In this document: positions 45,140 through 54,803 of the stretch, one piece after another | How the letters are laid out: every line of letters starts with the position of its first letter | Numbering within the stretch: position 1 is the stretch's first letter | NCBI GenBank assembly: GCA_947044405.1 | Contig: CAMRHE010000035.1 | Location: forward strand, 4,685,501-4,749,500 | Source: Leptodactylus fallax | Lineage: Eukaryota; Chordata; Amphibia; Anura; Leptodactylidae | Reading direction: 5' to 3' | Length of the DNA stretch: 64,000 nucleotides | Position numbers and translations under genes: made by a program | The notes under the pieces: generated by a model | Database searches by the model: none | What the model was told of the DNA's origin: nothing | The model's input: the letters and a program-made list of their open reading frames with translations, nothing else

Positions 45140-46800
45140 CAGTGCCTTGCAAAAGTATTCGGCCCCCTTGAACTTTTCAACCTTTTGCCACATTTCAGGC
45201 TTCAAACATAAAGATATAAAATTTTTATTTTTTGGTGAAGAATCAACAAGTGGGACACAGTTGTGAAGTGGAACAAAATTTATTGGTTATTTTAAACTTT
45301 TGTAAAAAATAAAAAACTGAAAAGTGGGGCATGCAATATTATTCGGCCCCTTTACTTTCAGTGCAGCAAACTCACTCCAGAAGTTCAGTGAGGATCTCTG
45401 AATGATCCAATGTTGTCCTAAATGACTGATGATGATAAATATAATCCACCTGTGTGTAATCAAGTCTCCGTATAAATGCACCTGCTCTGTGATAGTCTCA
45501 GGGTTCTGTTTAAAGCACAGAGAGCATCATGAAGACCAAGGAACACACCAGGCAGGTCTGTGATACTGTTGTGGAGAAGTTTAAAGCCGGATTTGGATAC
45601 AAAAGATTTCCCAAACTTTAAACATCGCAAGAAGCACTGTGCAAGCGATCATACTGAAATGGAAGGAGTATCAGACCACTGCAAATCTACCAAGACCCGG
45701 CCGTCCCTCTAAACTTTCATCTCAAACAAGGAGAAGACTGATCAGAGATGCAGCCAAGAGGCCCATTATCACTCTGGATGAACTGCAGAGATCTACAGCT
45801 GAGGTGGGAGAGTCTGTCCATAGGACAACAATCAGTCGTACACTGCACAAATCTGGCCTTTATGGAAGAGTGGCAAGAAGAAAGCCATTTCTCAACGATA
45901 TCCATAAAAAGTCTCGTTTAAAGTTTGCCACAAGCCACCTGAGAGACACACCAAACATGTGGAAGAAGGTGCTCTGGTCAGATGAAACCAAAATCGAATT
46001 TTTTGGCCACGATGCAAAACGATATGTTTGGCATAAAAGCAACACAGCTCATCACCCTGAACACACCATCCCCACTGTCAAACATGGTGGTGGCAGCATC
46101 ATGGTTTGGGCCTGCTTTTCTTCAGCAGGGACAGGGAAGATGGTTAAAATTGATGGTAAGATGGATGGAGCCAAATACAGGACCATTCTGGAAGAAAACC
46201 TGTTGGAGTCTGCAAAAGACCTGAGAGTGGGACAGAGATTTATCTTCCAACAAGACAATGATCACGAACATAAAGCAAAATCTACAATGGAATGGTTCAC
46301 AAATAAACGTATCCAGGTGTTAGAATGGCCAAGTCAAAGTCCAGACCTGAATCCAATCGAGAATCTGTGGAAAGAGCTAAAAACTGCTGTTCACAAACGC
46401 TCTCCATCCAACCACACTGAGCTCGAGCTGTTTTCCAAGGAAGAATGGGCAAGAATTTCAGTCTCTCGATGTGCAAAACTGATAGAGACATACCCCAAGT
46501 GACTTGCAGCTGAACGCAGGCAAAAGGGGGGGCGCTACAACGTATTAACTTAAGGGGGCCGAATAATTTTGCACGCCCCTGCACATTTCAGTTTCAAAGG
46601 TAAAATATCGCAACAAATTTCGTTCCCACGTCACGATTGTGTCCCACTTGTTGTTGGTTCTTCACCAAAAAATTAAAAATTAAAATCCTTTTTTTTGAGG
46701 CCTAAATTTTGGCAAAAATTTAAAAAATAAAAGGGGGAAAAAAATTTTAAAAAAAAAATAAAATTTTTTTTTGATTTTTTTATTTTTTAATAAAAATATA
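45140..46800 (+). mobile_element. Tc1-F: Tc1-like element with corrupted right end
   Basis: Same family as Tc1-I and H. Left end CAGTGCCTTGCAAAAGTATT after TA (45138-45139). The right inverted repeat can be followed to about 46690 (GTCCCACTTGTTGTTGGTTC). It then turns into A/T- and G-runs that still align loosely with the expected end, until TA at 46799-46800, where Tc1-H starts. Confidence 0.85.
45529..46502 (+). pseudogene. Tc1-F transposase, frameshift and C-terminal stop
   Basis: Start MKTKEHTRQVCDTVVEKFKA at 45529. One A is missing near 45603 (TACAAAAGATTTCCC against TACAAAAAGATTTCCC in Tc1-I), which shifts the frame within the helix-turn-helix. From about 45636 the frame is open: GRPSKLSS, first catalytic block LWSDETKIEFF, FQQDNDHEHKA with the Asp kept but Pro-Lys altered, and [15 protein letters not shown] at 46500-46502 replaces an Arg codon after KLIETYPK, removing about 15 terminal residues. 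Three DD34E acidic residues are present. Confidence 0.9.
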
Positions 46801-48383
46801 CAGTGCCTTGCGAAAGTATTCGGCCCCCTAAAATTTTAATTTTTTGGTGAAGAATCAACAACAAGTGGGACACAATTGTGAAGTGGAACAAAATTTATTG
46901 GATATTTTAAACTTTTGTAAAAAGTAAAAAACTGAAAAGTGGGGCGTGCCAAATTATTCGGCCCCCTTAAGCTAATACTTTGTAGCGCCACCTTTTGCTG
47001 CGATTACAGCTGCAAGTCGCTTGGGGTATGTCTCTATCAGATTTGCACATCGAGAGACTGAAATTCTTGCCCATTCTTCCTTGGAAAACAGCTCGAGCTC
47101 AGTGAGGTTGGATGGAGAGCGTTTGTGAACAGCAGTTTTCAGCTCTTTCCACAGATTCTCAATTGGATTCAGGTCTGGACTTTGACTTGGCCATTCTAAC
47201 ACCTGGATACATTTATTTGTGAACCATTCCATTGTAGATTTTGCTTTATGTTTGGGATCATTGTCTTGTTGGAAAATAAATCTCCGTCCCAGTCTCAGGT
47301 CTTTTGCAGACTCCAACAGGTTTTCTTCCTGTATGGTCCTGTATTTGGCTCCATCCATCTTCCCATCAATTTTAACCATCTTCCCTGTCCCTGCTGAAGA
47401 AAAGCAGGCCCAAATCATGATGCTGCCACCACCATGTTTGACAATGGGGATGGTGTGTTCAGGGTGATGAGCTGTGTTGCTTTTACGCCAAACATATCAT
47501 TTTGCATTGTGGCCAAAAAGTTCGATTTTGGTTTCATCTGACCAGAGCACCTTCTTCCACATGTTTGGTGTGTCTCCCAGGTGGCTTGTGGAAAACTTTA
47601 AACAAGACTTTTTATGGATATCTTTGAGAAATGGCTTTCTTCTTGCCACTCTTCCACAAAGGCCAGATTTGTGCATTGTACAACTGATTGTTGTCCTATG
47701 GACAGACTCTCCCACCTCAGCTGTAGATCTCTGCAGTTCATCCAGAGTGATCATGGGCCTCTTGGCTGCATCTCAGATCAGTCTTCTCCTTGTTTGAGAT
47801 GAAAGTTTAGAGGAACGGCCGGGTCTTGGTAGATTTGCAGTGGTCTGATACTCCTTCCATTTCAATATGATCGCTTGCACAGTGCTCCTTGGGATGTTTA
47901 AAGTTTGGGAAATCTTTTTGTATCCAAATCTGGCTTTAAACTTCTCCACAACAGTATCACGGACCTGCCTGGTGTGTTCCTTGGTCTTCATGATGCTCTC
48001 TGCGCTTTAAAAACAACCCTGAGACTATCACAGAACAGGTGTATTTATACGGAGACTTGATTACACACAGGTGGATTATATTTATCATCATCAGTCATTT
48101 AGAACAACATTGGATCATTCAGAGAAACTCACTGAACTTCTGGAGTGAGTTTGCTGCACTGAAAGTAAAGGGGCCGAATAATATTGCATGCCCCACTTTT
48201 CAGTTTTTTATTTTTTACAAAAGTTTAAAATAACCAATAAATTTCGTTCCACTTCACAATTGTGTCCCACTTGTTGTTGATTCTTCACCATAAAATTAAA
48301 ATTTTATATCTTTATGTTTGAAGCCTAAAATGTGGCAAAAGGTTGAAAAGTTCAAGGGGGCCGAATACTTTCGCAAGGCACTG
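46801..48383 (-). mobile_element. Tc1-H: Tc1-like transposon, opposite orientation to F
   Basis: 1583 bp bounded by TA (46799-46800 and 48384-48385). Inverted repeats start CAGTGCCTTGCGAAAGTATT at both ends. The left terminal repeat is shortened relative to the right (CCCCCTAAAATTTTAATTTT skips about 50 bp). Transposase on the minus strand. Confidence 0.95.
46972..47991 (-). pseudogene. Tc1-H transposase, two nonsense mutations
   Basis: 340 codons in one register. Start MKTKEHTRQVRDTVVEKFKA at 47991, helix-turn-helix, hinge GRSSKLSS. A stop follows RRRLI (about 47773, Arg to TGA in line with Tc1-I) and another follows GHNAK (about 47497). Catalytic blocks LWSDETKIELF, FQQDNDPKHKA and [11 protein letters not shown] are intact. 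Ends GGATKY at 46972. No frameshift is seen. Confidence 0.9.
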
Positions 48384-48385
48384 TA

Positions 48386-48450
48386 TATATGTATATATTT
48401 CCAGTGAATGTTATTTATGTGGAGTATCTTGAAATAATGCTTCTGATATG
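48386..48450. other. Short spacer between Tc1-H and segment S2
   Basis: TATATGTATATATTTCCAGTG... runs into the second copy of the 58-bp segment (48451-48508). Not recognised elsewhere. Confidence 0.4.
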
Positions 48451-48508
48451 CCATATATATGCATTTGTCCAGTAACTATGTTTTGTGCATTGTGCATGAT
48501 ATGATATA

Positions 48509-50138
48509 CAGTACAGACCAAAAGTTTGGACACACCTTCTCATTCCAAGAGTTTTCTGTATTTTCATGACTATAAAAATTGTAGATTCACACTGAAGGCA
48601 TCAAAACTATGAATTAACACATGTGGAATTATATACTTAACAAAAAAGTGTGAAACAACTGAAAATATGTCTTACATTCTAAGTTCTTCAAAGTAGCCAC
48701 CTTTTGCTTTGATTACTGCTTTGCACACTCTTGGCATTCTCTTGATGAGCTTCAAGAGGTAGTCACTTGAAATGGTCTTCCAACAGTCTTGAAGGAGTTC
48801 CCAGAGATGCTTAGCACTTGTTGGCCCTTTTGCCTTCACTCTGCGGTCCAGCTCACCCCAAACCATCTTGATTGGGTTCAGGTCTGGTGACTGTGGAGGC
48901 CAGGTCATCTGGCGTAGCACCCCATCACTCTCCTTCTTGGTCAAATAGCCCTTACACAGTCTGGAGGTGTGTTTGGGGTCATTGTCCTGTTGAAAAATAA
49001 ATGATGGTCCAACTAAACGCAAACCGGATGGAATAGCATGCCGCTACAAGATGCTGTGGTAACCATGCTGGTTCAGTATTCCTTCAATTTTGAATAAATC
49101 CCCAACAGTGTCACCAGCAAAGCACCCCCACACCATCACACCTCCTCCTCCATGCTTCACGGTGGGAACCAGGCATGTAGAGTCCATTCGTTCACCTTTT
49201 CTGCGTCGCACAAAGACACGGTGGTTGGAACCAAAGATCTCAAATTTGGACTCATCAGACCAAAGCACAGATTTCCACAGGTCTAATGTCCATTCCTTGT
49301 GTTCTTTAGCCCAAACAAGTCTCTTCTGCTTGTTGCCTGTCCTTAGCAGTGGTTTCCTAGCAGCTATTTTACCATGAAGGCCTGCTGCACACAGTCTCCT
49401 CCTAACAGTTGTTGTAGAGATGTGTCTGGTGCTAGAACTCTGTGTGTCATTGACCTGGTCTCTAATCTGAGCTGCTGTTAACCTGTGATTTCTGAGGCTG
49501 GTGACTCGGATGAACTTATCCTCCGCAGCAGAGGTGACTCTTGGTCTTCTTTTCCTGGGGCGGTCCTCATGTGAGCCAGTTTCTGTGCAGCGCTTAATGG
49601 TTTTGGCCACTGCACTTGGGGACACTTTCAAAGTTTTCCCAATTTTTAGAACTGACTGACCTTCATTTCTTAAAGTAATGATGGCCACTCGTTTTTCTTT
49701 ACTTAGCTGCTTTTTTCTTGCCATAATACAAATTCTAACACTACATTCAGTAGGACTATCAGCTGTGTATCCACCTGACTTCTGAACAACACAACTGATG
49801 GTCCCAACCCCATTTATAAGGCAAGAAATCCCACTTATTAAACCTTACAGGGCACACCTGTGAAGTGAAAACCATTTCAGGTGACTACCTCTTGAAGCTC
49901 ATCAAGAGAATGCCAAGAGTGTGCAAAGCAGTAATCAAAGCAAAAGTTGGCTACTTTGAAGAATCTAGAATATAAGACATATTTTCAGTTGTTTCACACT
50001 TTTTTGTTAAGTATATAATTCCACAAGTGTTAATTCATAGTTTTGATGCCTTCAGTGTGAATCTACAATTTTTATAGTCATGAAAATACAGAAAACTCTT
50101 GGAATGAGAAGGTGTGTCCAAACTTTTGGTCTGTACTG
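48509..50138 (-). mobile_element. Tc1-G: Tc1-like transposon, CAGTACAGACC family
   Basis: 1630 bp bounded by TA (48507-48508 and 50139-50140). Both ends start CAGTACAGACCAAAAGTTTG. The inverted repeats run to about 200 bp and, on the right, include a copy of the transposase 3' codons (AAGAGAATGCCAAGAGTGTG near 49907). Distinct from the other Tc1 families in the window. Confidence 0.95.
48672..49724 (-). pseudogene. Tc1-G transposase, one stop, catalytic Glu lost
   Basis: Start MARKKQLSKEKRVAIITLRN at 49724. Helix-turn-helix QSVLKIGKTLKVSPSAVAK, then the RPRKRRPRVTS hinge. First catalytic block LWSDESKFEIFG and the HGGGGVMVWGCF block are intact. A stop follows YHSIL (about 49044), one codon before RHAIPSG. 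Second block FQQDNDPKHTS (about 48970-49000). The third block reads SPDLNPIKMVW: Lys sits where the catalytic Glu is expected. Both lesions inactivate it. Ends at 48672. Confidence 0.9.
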
Positions 50139-50140
50139 TA

Positions 50141-50383
50141 TATGCTTTTTGGACTCTTGCATATGTTGTGATACATACATATAAATATTTTTTCTTTGTG
50201 ATGTGCCTGCTTGGGAAAGCCGGGACCTTGCCTCTTGTCTGTGTTTATGACACATTGTGTTTTTAAATAATACTTTTTTTATGTCTTTTCTTGTATGAAA
50301 TAAAATGACTTTTTGATATTTTCATTATATTTGGTGTTTATGTTATTTATTTATGGTATCGCCATTCCTAATAGGTTGATGTA
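50141..50383. other. No recognisable feature
   Basis: AT-rich sequence between Tc1-G and the second Gypsy-1 piece. Confidence 0.4.
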
Positions 50384-51320
50384 AGCACTTTATGCAAGTG
50401 TTTGGGTGTCCGCAGAGAATCCATTCAGATCAGGGGGCATGTTTTCAGGGTGCTTTGATGAGTGAGCTGTATCAGCTCTATGGTGTCGAACGTTCTCGCA
50501 CGACCCCATATCATCCGCAAGGGAATGGGGCATGTGAGCGGTTCAACCGCACCTTGATACAGATGCTGCGGACTTTAGAGGATAATCAAAAAGCTCGGTG
50601 GCCAGAGTACTTACCTGCGCTGATGTGGGCCTATAACAATAGAGTACACAACACCACTGGTTACTTTCCACACATGCTGATATTTGGGAGAGTAGGCCAG
50701 GAGATTGAGGATCTCCACATGCCAGATCCGATGCAGCCTCCACCGAGGAGAACTACTGCTTGGGTGCAAGAGCACCATCGCCGACTGAGAGCAGTACACA
50801 AGGTCATGGGTGAACGCCTGAGACAAGTAGTGCACCCCAACCCAGGGCCAGTGGATGAGTTTGCTCCAGGTGACCACGTGATCGTTAGGGCCAAGAGGCC
50901 AACTGGAAAATTAGATGCGCGGTGGGAGGTGGTTCTGTATATAGTGAAGCTGAGGGTAGACCCAGATATCCCAGTGTATGAAGTAGAGCCAGTAGGGACT
51001 GGGGGACCCTCAAGGAACCTCCACCGTAATATGTTAAGACTCTGTAACTTTGAGCAACCAGTGGCCGACGAGGAGGTGCTTGCTTCTAACCCTAGTACTA
51101 GGGAACCTCCCTTAGACGATGAGGGGGGCGCCCCCCCCCCCCCCCCCCAATACATAGAAATACAGCAATACAAAAAGAACAGTTCAATTCGATCAGAACT
51201 GTGCAACCAGAGATAGTCCCAGAACCAGTGCAGAGGTTAAAACACACAGGTGAGGGCATGGGCATATCTAGCCCCAGGATCATGAGACCAAACAGACACA
51301 GGCGGGAGACAGATGTGTAT
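50384..51320 (+). pseudogene. Gypsy-1 integrase end, second piece
   Basis: Begins TGTAAGCACTTTATGCAAG, repeating 44922-45081 with about ten differences. It then goes on past the catalytic Glu (GNGACERFNRTL) to LPALMWAYNNRVHNTTGYFP, FAPGDHVIVRAKRPTGKLDA and NLHRNMLRLC, the usual C-terminal integrase region. Open from 50392 to 51216. A C run at 51130-51148 precedes the end. No polypurine tract or 3' LTR follows; at about 51320 unrelated hAT-like sequence begins. Confidence 0.85.
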
Positions 51321-51879
51321 GCTTTTTTTTTACACTTCTTTGGCTGCCACAGGGGTCACTCCAATTTATGGAAACCTCTTTAAAGGGATTGTCTGGGCCT
51401 AATTTTTTTTTATGGCCTCTTCACTGGTTCCCCCCATACAGTGGCCTCTTCACTGGTCCCCCATACCGTATAGGGAACAATGATAAAGCCATTATATTGT
51501 GTGGAGGCAGTGATGTGGCTAACATCCTGTGAGGGGGATATTAAACTGTGTGCAGCATATTAAAGGGGTTATCCAAGCATATTAAAGGGGTTATCCCCAG
51601 GATAGATCATAAATACCAGATTGGTAGGGAGCTGACAGATGGCCTCATCAGCTGTATGGAACCACTTTTGGTGCTAGTTCTGTACACAATGCAGGGCTGG
51701 AAGCAGAAAGCTCCATCCGTTGTATAGCGCTGGGCATCATCACTGCAGCTCAGCTCCCACTGTCTTCAAGATGCAGTGAAGGTGTCTGGCCCCTATACAG
51801 TGGACAGAGCTTTCTGCTTCTGGCCCTGAATTGTGTACATGGCGGGCACCGGAAGTTGCTTTGTACAGCTGATCAGTCC

Positions 51880-52103
51880 TGTAGTGTTGTAGTGAGGATG
51901 CAGGTCACCTGGAATAAGTCCACTATGTGATAATGACTTTTATGGATCAGACTTCTTTATTCCATGCTCCCTTCAAGGCTTCCTGTCTAGCATTCTTCCT
52001 CCTAGCACAGCTCCTCCTCCCTTACTACCTCACTGTTCGTAGGCAGACAAAGCAAAATGAATAAGCAGCAAAGAACATACAGAATACTTATAACAACATC
52101 ACA
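51880..52103 (-). repeat. Gypsy-2 3' LTR
   Basis: 224 bp, minus strand TGTGATGTTG...CAACACTACA. Differs from the 5' LTR at roughly ten positions, so the insertion is not very recent. Confidence 0.9.
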
Positions 52104-52117
52104 TCTCTCCCCTTCTT
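52104..52117 (-). promoter_or_regulatory. Gypsy-2 polypurine tract
   Basis: On the minus strand AAGAAGGGGAGAGA abuts the 3' LTR start, where plus-strand DNA synthesis would be primed. Confidence 0.85.
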
Positions 52118-52167
52118 ATAAAACTACAAAACAAAAGAAATTGCAACCATTATAAATGGACAATAAA

Positions 52168-52551
52168 TCAAACGTCCAGACTGACAGGAAAATTGTACGG
52201 CAGAACATAATCCATGAGGTGCGTTGGTGGCCTTCGACTCATTCTTGTCAGGTAGCGTCGAGACATCTCATTATCAGATAAAGTCTGTGAATTGTCAGAG
52301 GCATCTCTTGTTGGTGTTGCAGAACCAGTTGTAGCTGGTGGGAGTTCCTCATCATCTGTCTCCTCTGTACTTACTCCTGGGTCATAGCCGCAAAGCTTTT
52401 TAAAATGGAACACATTTCTTGTGACTTGATGACCCTGGTGAGCAATAACCATGGTACCTTTGACGTACGTGACTTGAAAGGGTTCCGGATGATAAGGGGA
52501 TGATAATTTGTCACTAGGTCTCAGCCTTTTAACAAGGACCCAGTCTCTCAC
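52168..52551 (-). pseudogene. Gypsy-2 integrase C-terminal region
   Basis: RDWVLVKRLRPSDKLSSPYH is the conserved GDxV-type block of Gypsy integrases. PFQVTYVKGTMVIAHQGHQV follows, then an acidic and Ser/Thr-rich tail (STEETDDEELPPATT) and MSRRYLTRMSRRPP. The reading frame ends at 52168, about 50 bases before the polypurine tract. Its upstream neighbour is cut off by Tc1-D at 52560. Confidence 0.8.
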
Positions 52552-52560
52552 GTCCAGCTA

Positions 52561-54164
52561 CAGTGGGGAAACAAAGTATTTAGTCAGCCACCAATTGTGC
52601 AAGTTCTCCCACTTAAAAAGATGAGGCCGGCCAGTAATTGTCATCATAGGTAGACCTCAACTATGAGAGACAAAATGAGAAAACAAATCCAGAAAATCAC
52701 ATTGCCTGATTTTTAAAGAATTTATTTGCAAATTATGGTGGAAAATAAGTATTTGGTCAACAACAAAAGTTCATCTCAGTACTTTGTTATATATCCTTTG
52801 TTGGCAACGACAGAGGTCAAACGTTTTCTGTAAGTCTTCACAAGGTTGGCACACACTGTTGCTGGTATGTTGGCCCATTCTTCCATGCAGATCTCCTCTA
52901 GAGCAGTGATGTTTTGGGGCTGTCACTGGGCAACACGGACTTTCAACTCTCTCCAAAGGTTTTCTATGGGGTTGAGATCTGGAGACTGGCTAGGCCACTC
53001 CAGGACCTTGAAATGCTTGTTACGAAGCCACTTCTTCGTTGCCCTGGTGGTGTGCTTGGGATCGTTGTCATGCTGAAAGACCCAGCCACGTTTCATCTTC
53101 AATGCCCTTGCTGATGGAAGGAGGTTTGCACTCAAAATCTCACGATACATGGCCCCATTCATTCTTTCATGTACACGGATCAGTCGCCTGGTCCCTTTGC
53201 AGAGAAACAGCTCCAAAGCATGATGTTGCCACCCCCATGCTTCACAGTAGGTATGGTGTTCTTTGGATGAAACTCAGCATTCACTCTCCTCCAAACACGA
53301 CAAGTTGTGGTTCTACCAAACAGTTCTACTTTGGTTTCATCTGACCATATGACATTCTCCCAATACTCTTTTGGAACATCCAAATGCTCTCTAGCAAACT
53401 TCAGACAGGCTCGGATATGTACTGGCTTAAGCAGGGGGACACGTCTGGCACTGCAGGATCTGAGTCCCTGGCGGCGTAGTGTGTTACTGACGGTAGCCTT
53501 TGTTACGTTAGTCCCAGCTTTCTGCAGGTCATTCACTAGGTCCCTCCGTGTGGTTCTGGGACTTTTGCTCACCATTCTTGTGATCATTTTGACCCCATGG
53601 GGTGAGATCTTGTGTGGAGCCCCTTATCGAGGGAGATTATCAGTGGTCTTGTATGACTTCCATTTTCTAATTATTGCTCCCACAGTTGATTTCTTCACAC
53701 CAAGCTGCTTGCCTATTACAGATTCAGTCTTCCCAGCCTGGTGCAGGTCTACAATTTTGTTTCTGGTGTCCTTCCACAGCTCTTTGGTCTTCACCATAGT
53801 GGAGTTTGGAGTGTGACTGTTTGAGGTTGTGGACAGGTGTCTTTTATTCTGATAACAATGCCAAACAGGTGCCATTACTACAGGTAATGAGTGGAGGACA
53901 GAGGAGCCTCTTAAAGAAGAAGTTACAGGTCTCTGAGAGCCAGAAATCTTGCTTATTTGTAGGTGACCAAATACTTATTTTCCACCATAATTTGCAAATA
54001 AATTCTTAAAAAAATCAGACAATGTGATTTTCTGGATTTGTTTTCTCATTTTGTCTCTCATAGTTGAGGTCTACCTATGATGACAATTACAGGCCTCTCT
54101 CATCTTTTTAAGTGGGAGAAGTTGCACAATTGGTCGCTGACTAAATATTTTTTTTTCCCCACTG
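52561..54164 (-). mobile_element. Tc1-D: Tc1-like transposon, CAGTGGGGAAA family
   Basis: 1604 bp bounded by TA (52559-52560 and 54165-54166). Left end CAGTGGGGAAACAAAGTATT; the right end on the other strand reads CAGTGGGGAAAAAAAAATAT. Long inverted repeats (AGTATTTAGTCAGCCACCAA, AATTATGGTGGAAAATAAG). It splits the Gypsy-2 integrase. Best-preserved copy of the family shared with Tc1-C and E. Confidence 0.95.
52776..53797 (-). pseudogene. Tc1-D transposase, two stops and a frameshift
   Basis: The start chosen is [20 protein letters not shown] at 53797; upstream codons of the same frame are not family-like. Helix-turn-helix [21 protein letters not shown] stop follows KTTDNLPR (about 53624). 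The central part is open: first catalytic block VIWSDETKVELFG (about 53310-53350) and [18 protein letters not shown], then a frame change near 53200. [11 protein letters not shown] and [11 protein letters not shown] carry the other two acidic residues. Another stop follows KVRVAQ (about 52923). The last codons KGYITKY end at 52776. About 340 codons. Confidence 0.9.
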
Positions 54165-54166
54165 TA

Positions 54167-54803
54167 TTTGAAACAGTGCTCTTATCTGCATATCTTTTCA
54201 TCCTGCCTTTGGCAAAGGAATCATTGAGGACCAATGGAGTCTGGACAGAAACTACAGGGATGTTCGGAAGCTTAATGCGCAAAGGCCTGCCGAAAAGCGC
54301 ACTTGCTGGCAGAGTACCTGTAGTAGAGTTAGGGGTGGCTCTGTACTGTCTAAGGAATCTGTATAATTCTTGTTGTGAATTCTTGTGTTCCATGGTAGCA
54401 ATCCAAAGAGTTTTGTTGATTGATTGCATGAAGCGTTCCACTTCGCCATTGGGTTGAGGCCAGTAAGGAGTTATTTTCCTGTGGGTGAAACCAAGATAAG
54501 TTGCAAAAGACTAAAAATCTGCACTATTGCAAGGTGGCCCATTGTTGGTCTTTACTGTTCCAGGTATGTCATATGCAGAGAAGATTTTGTCCAATTTTGG
54601 TATGACGGCTCTTGCAGAGGTGGTGGAAACAGGTTCAATCACTGGAAACCTAGAAAAATCATCTATGACAACCAGTAAATAGGAATGATCTGGCAAAGTG
54701 CAGAAATCAACACTAATGGCAGTCCACGGACTTTCTGGCAGAGGTGACATTTGTACTGGTGCTCTGCTATGGTCCACCGTAGTTGCTTAACAAGGTATAC
54801 ATG
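54167..54803 (-). pseudogene. Gypsy-2 integrase core
   Basis: On the minus strand, from the hAT insertion downward: QMSPLPESPWTAISVDFCTL carries the first catalytic Asp (about 54700-54760). LLVVIDDFSRFPVIEPV follows, then VKTNNGPPCNS (about 54525-54555), where the second catalytic Asp is replaced by Asn. After a stop come GFTHRKITPYWPQPNGEVER with the catalytic Glu (about 54435-54490) and ELYRFLRQYRATPNSTTG. It ends at Tc1-D. The Asp-to-Asn change and the stop make it inactive. Confidence 0.85.

Noticed and set aside
51880..52103. LTR border at TGTTGTAG (51885)
   Set aside because: Starting the LTR at 51880 (TGTAGTG) gives equal LTR lengths and a matching AGTCC duplication.
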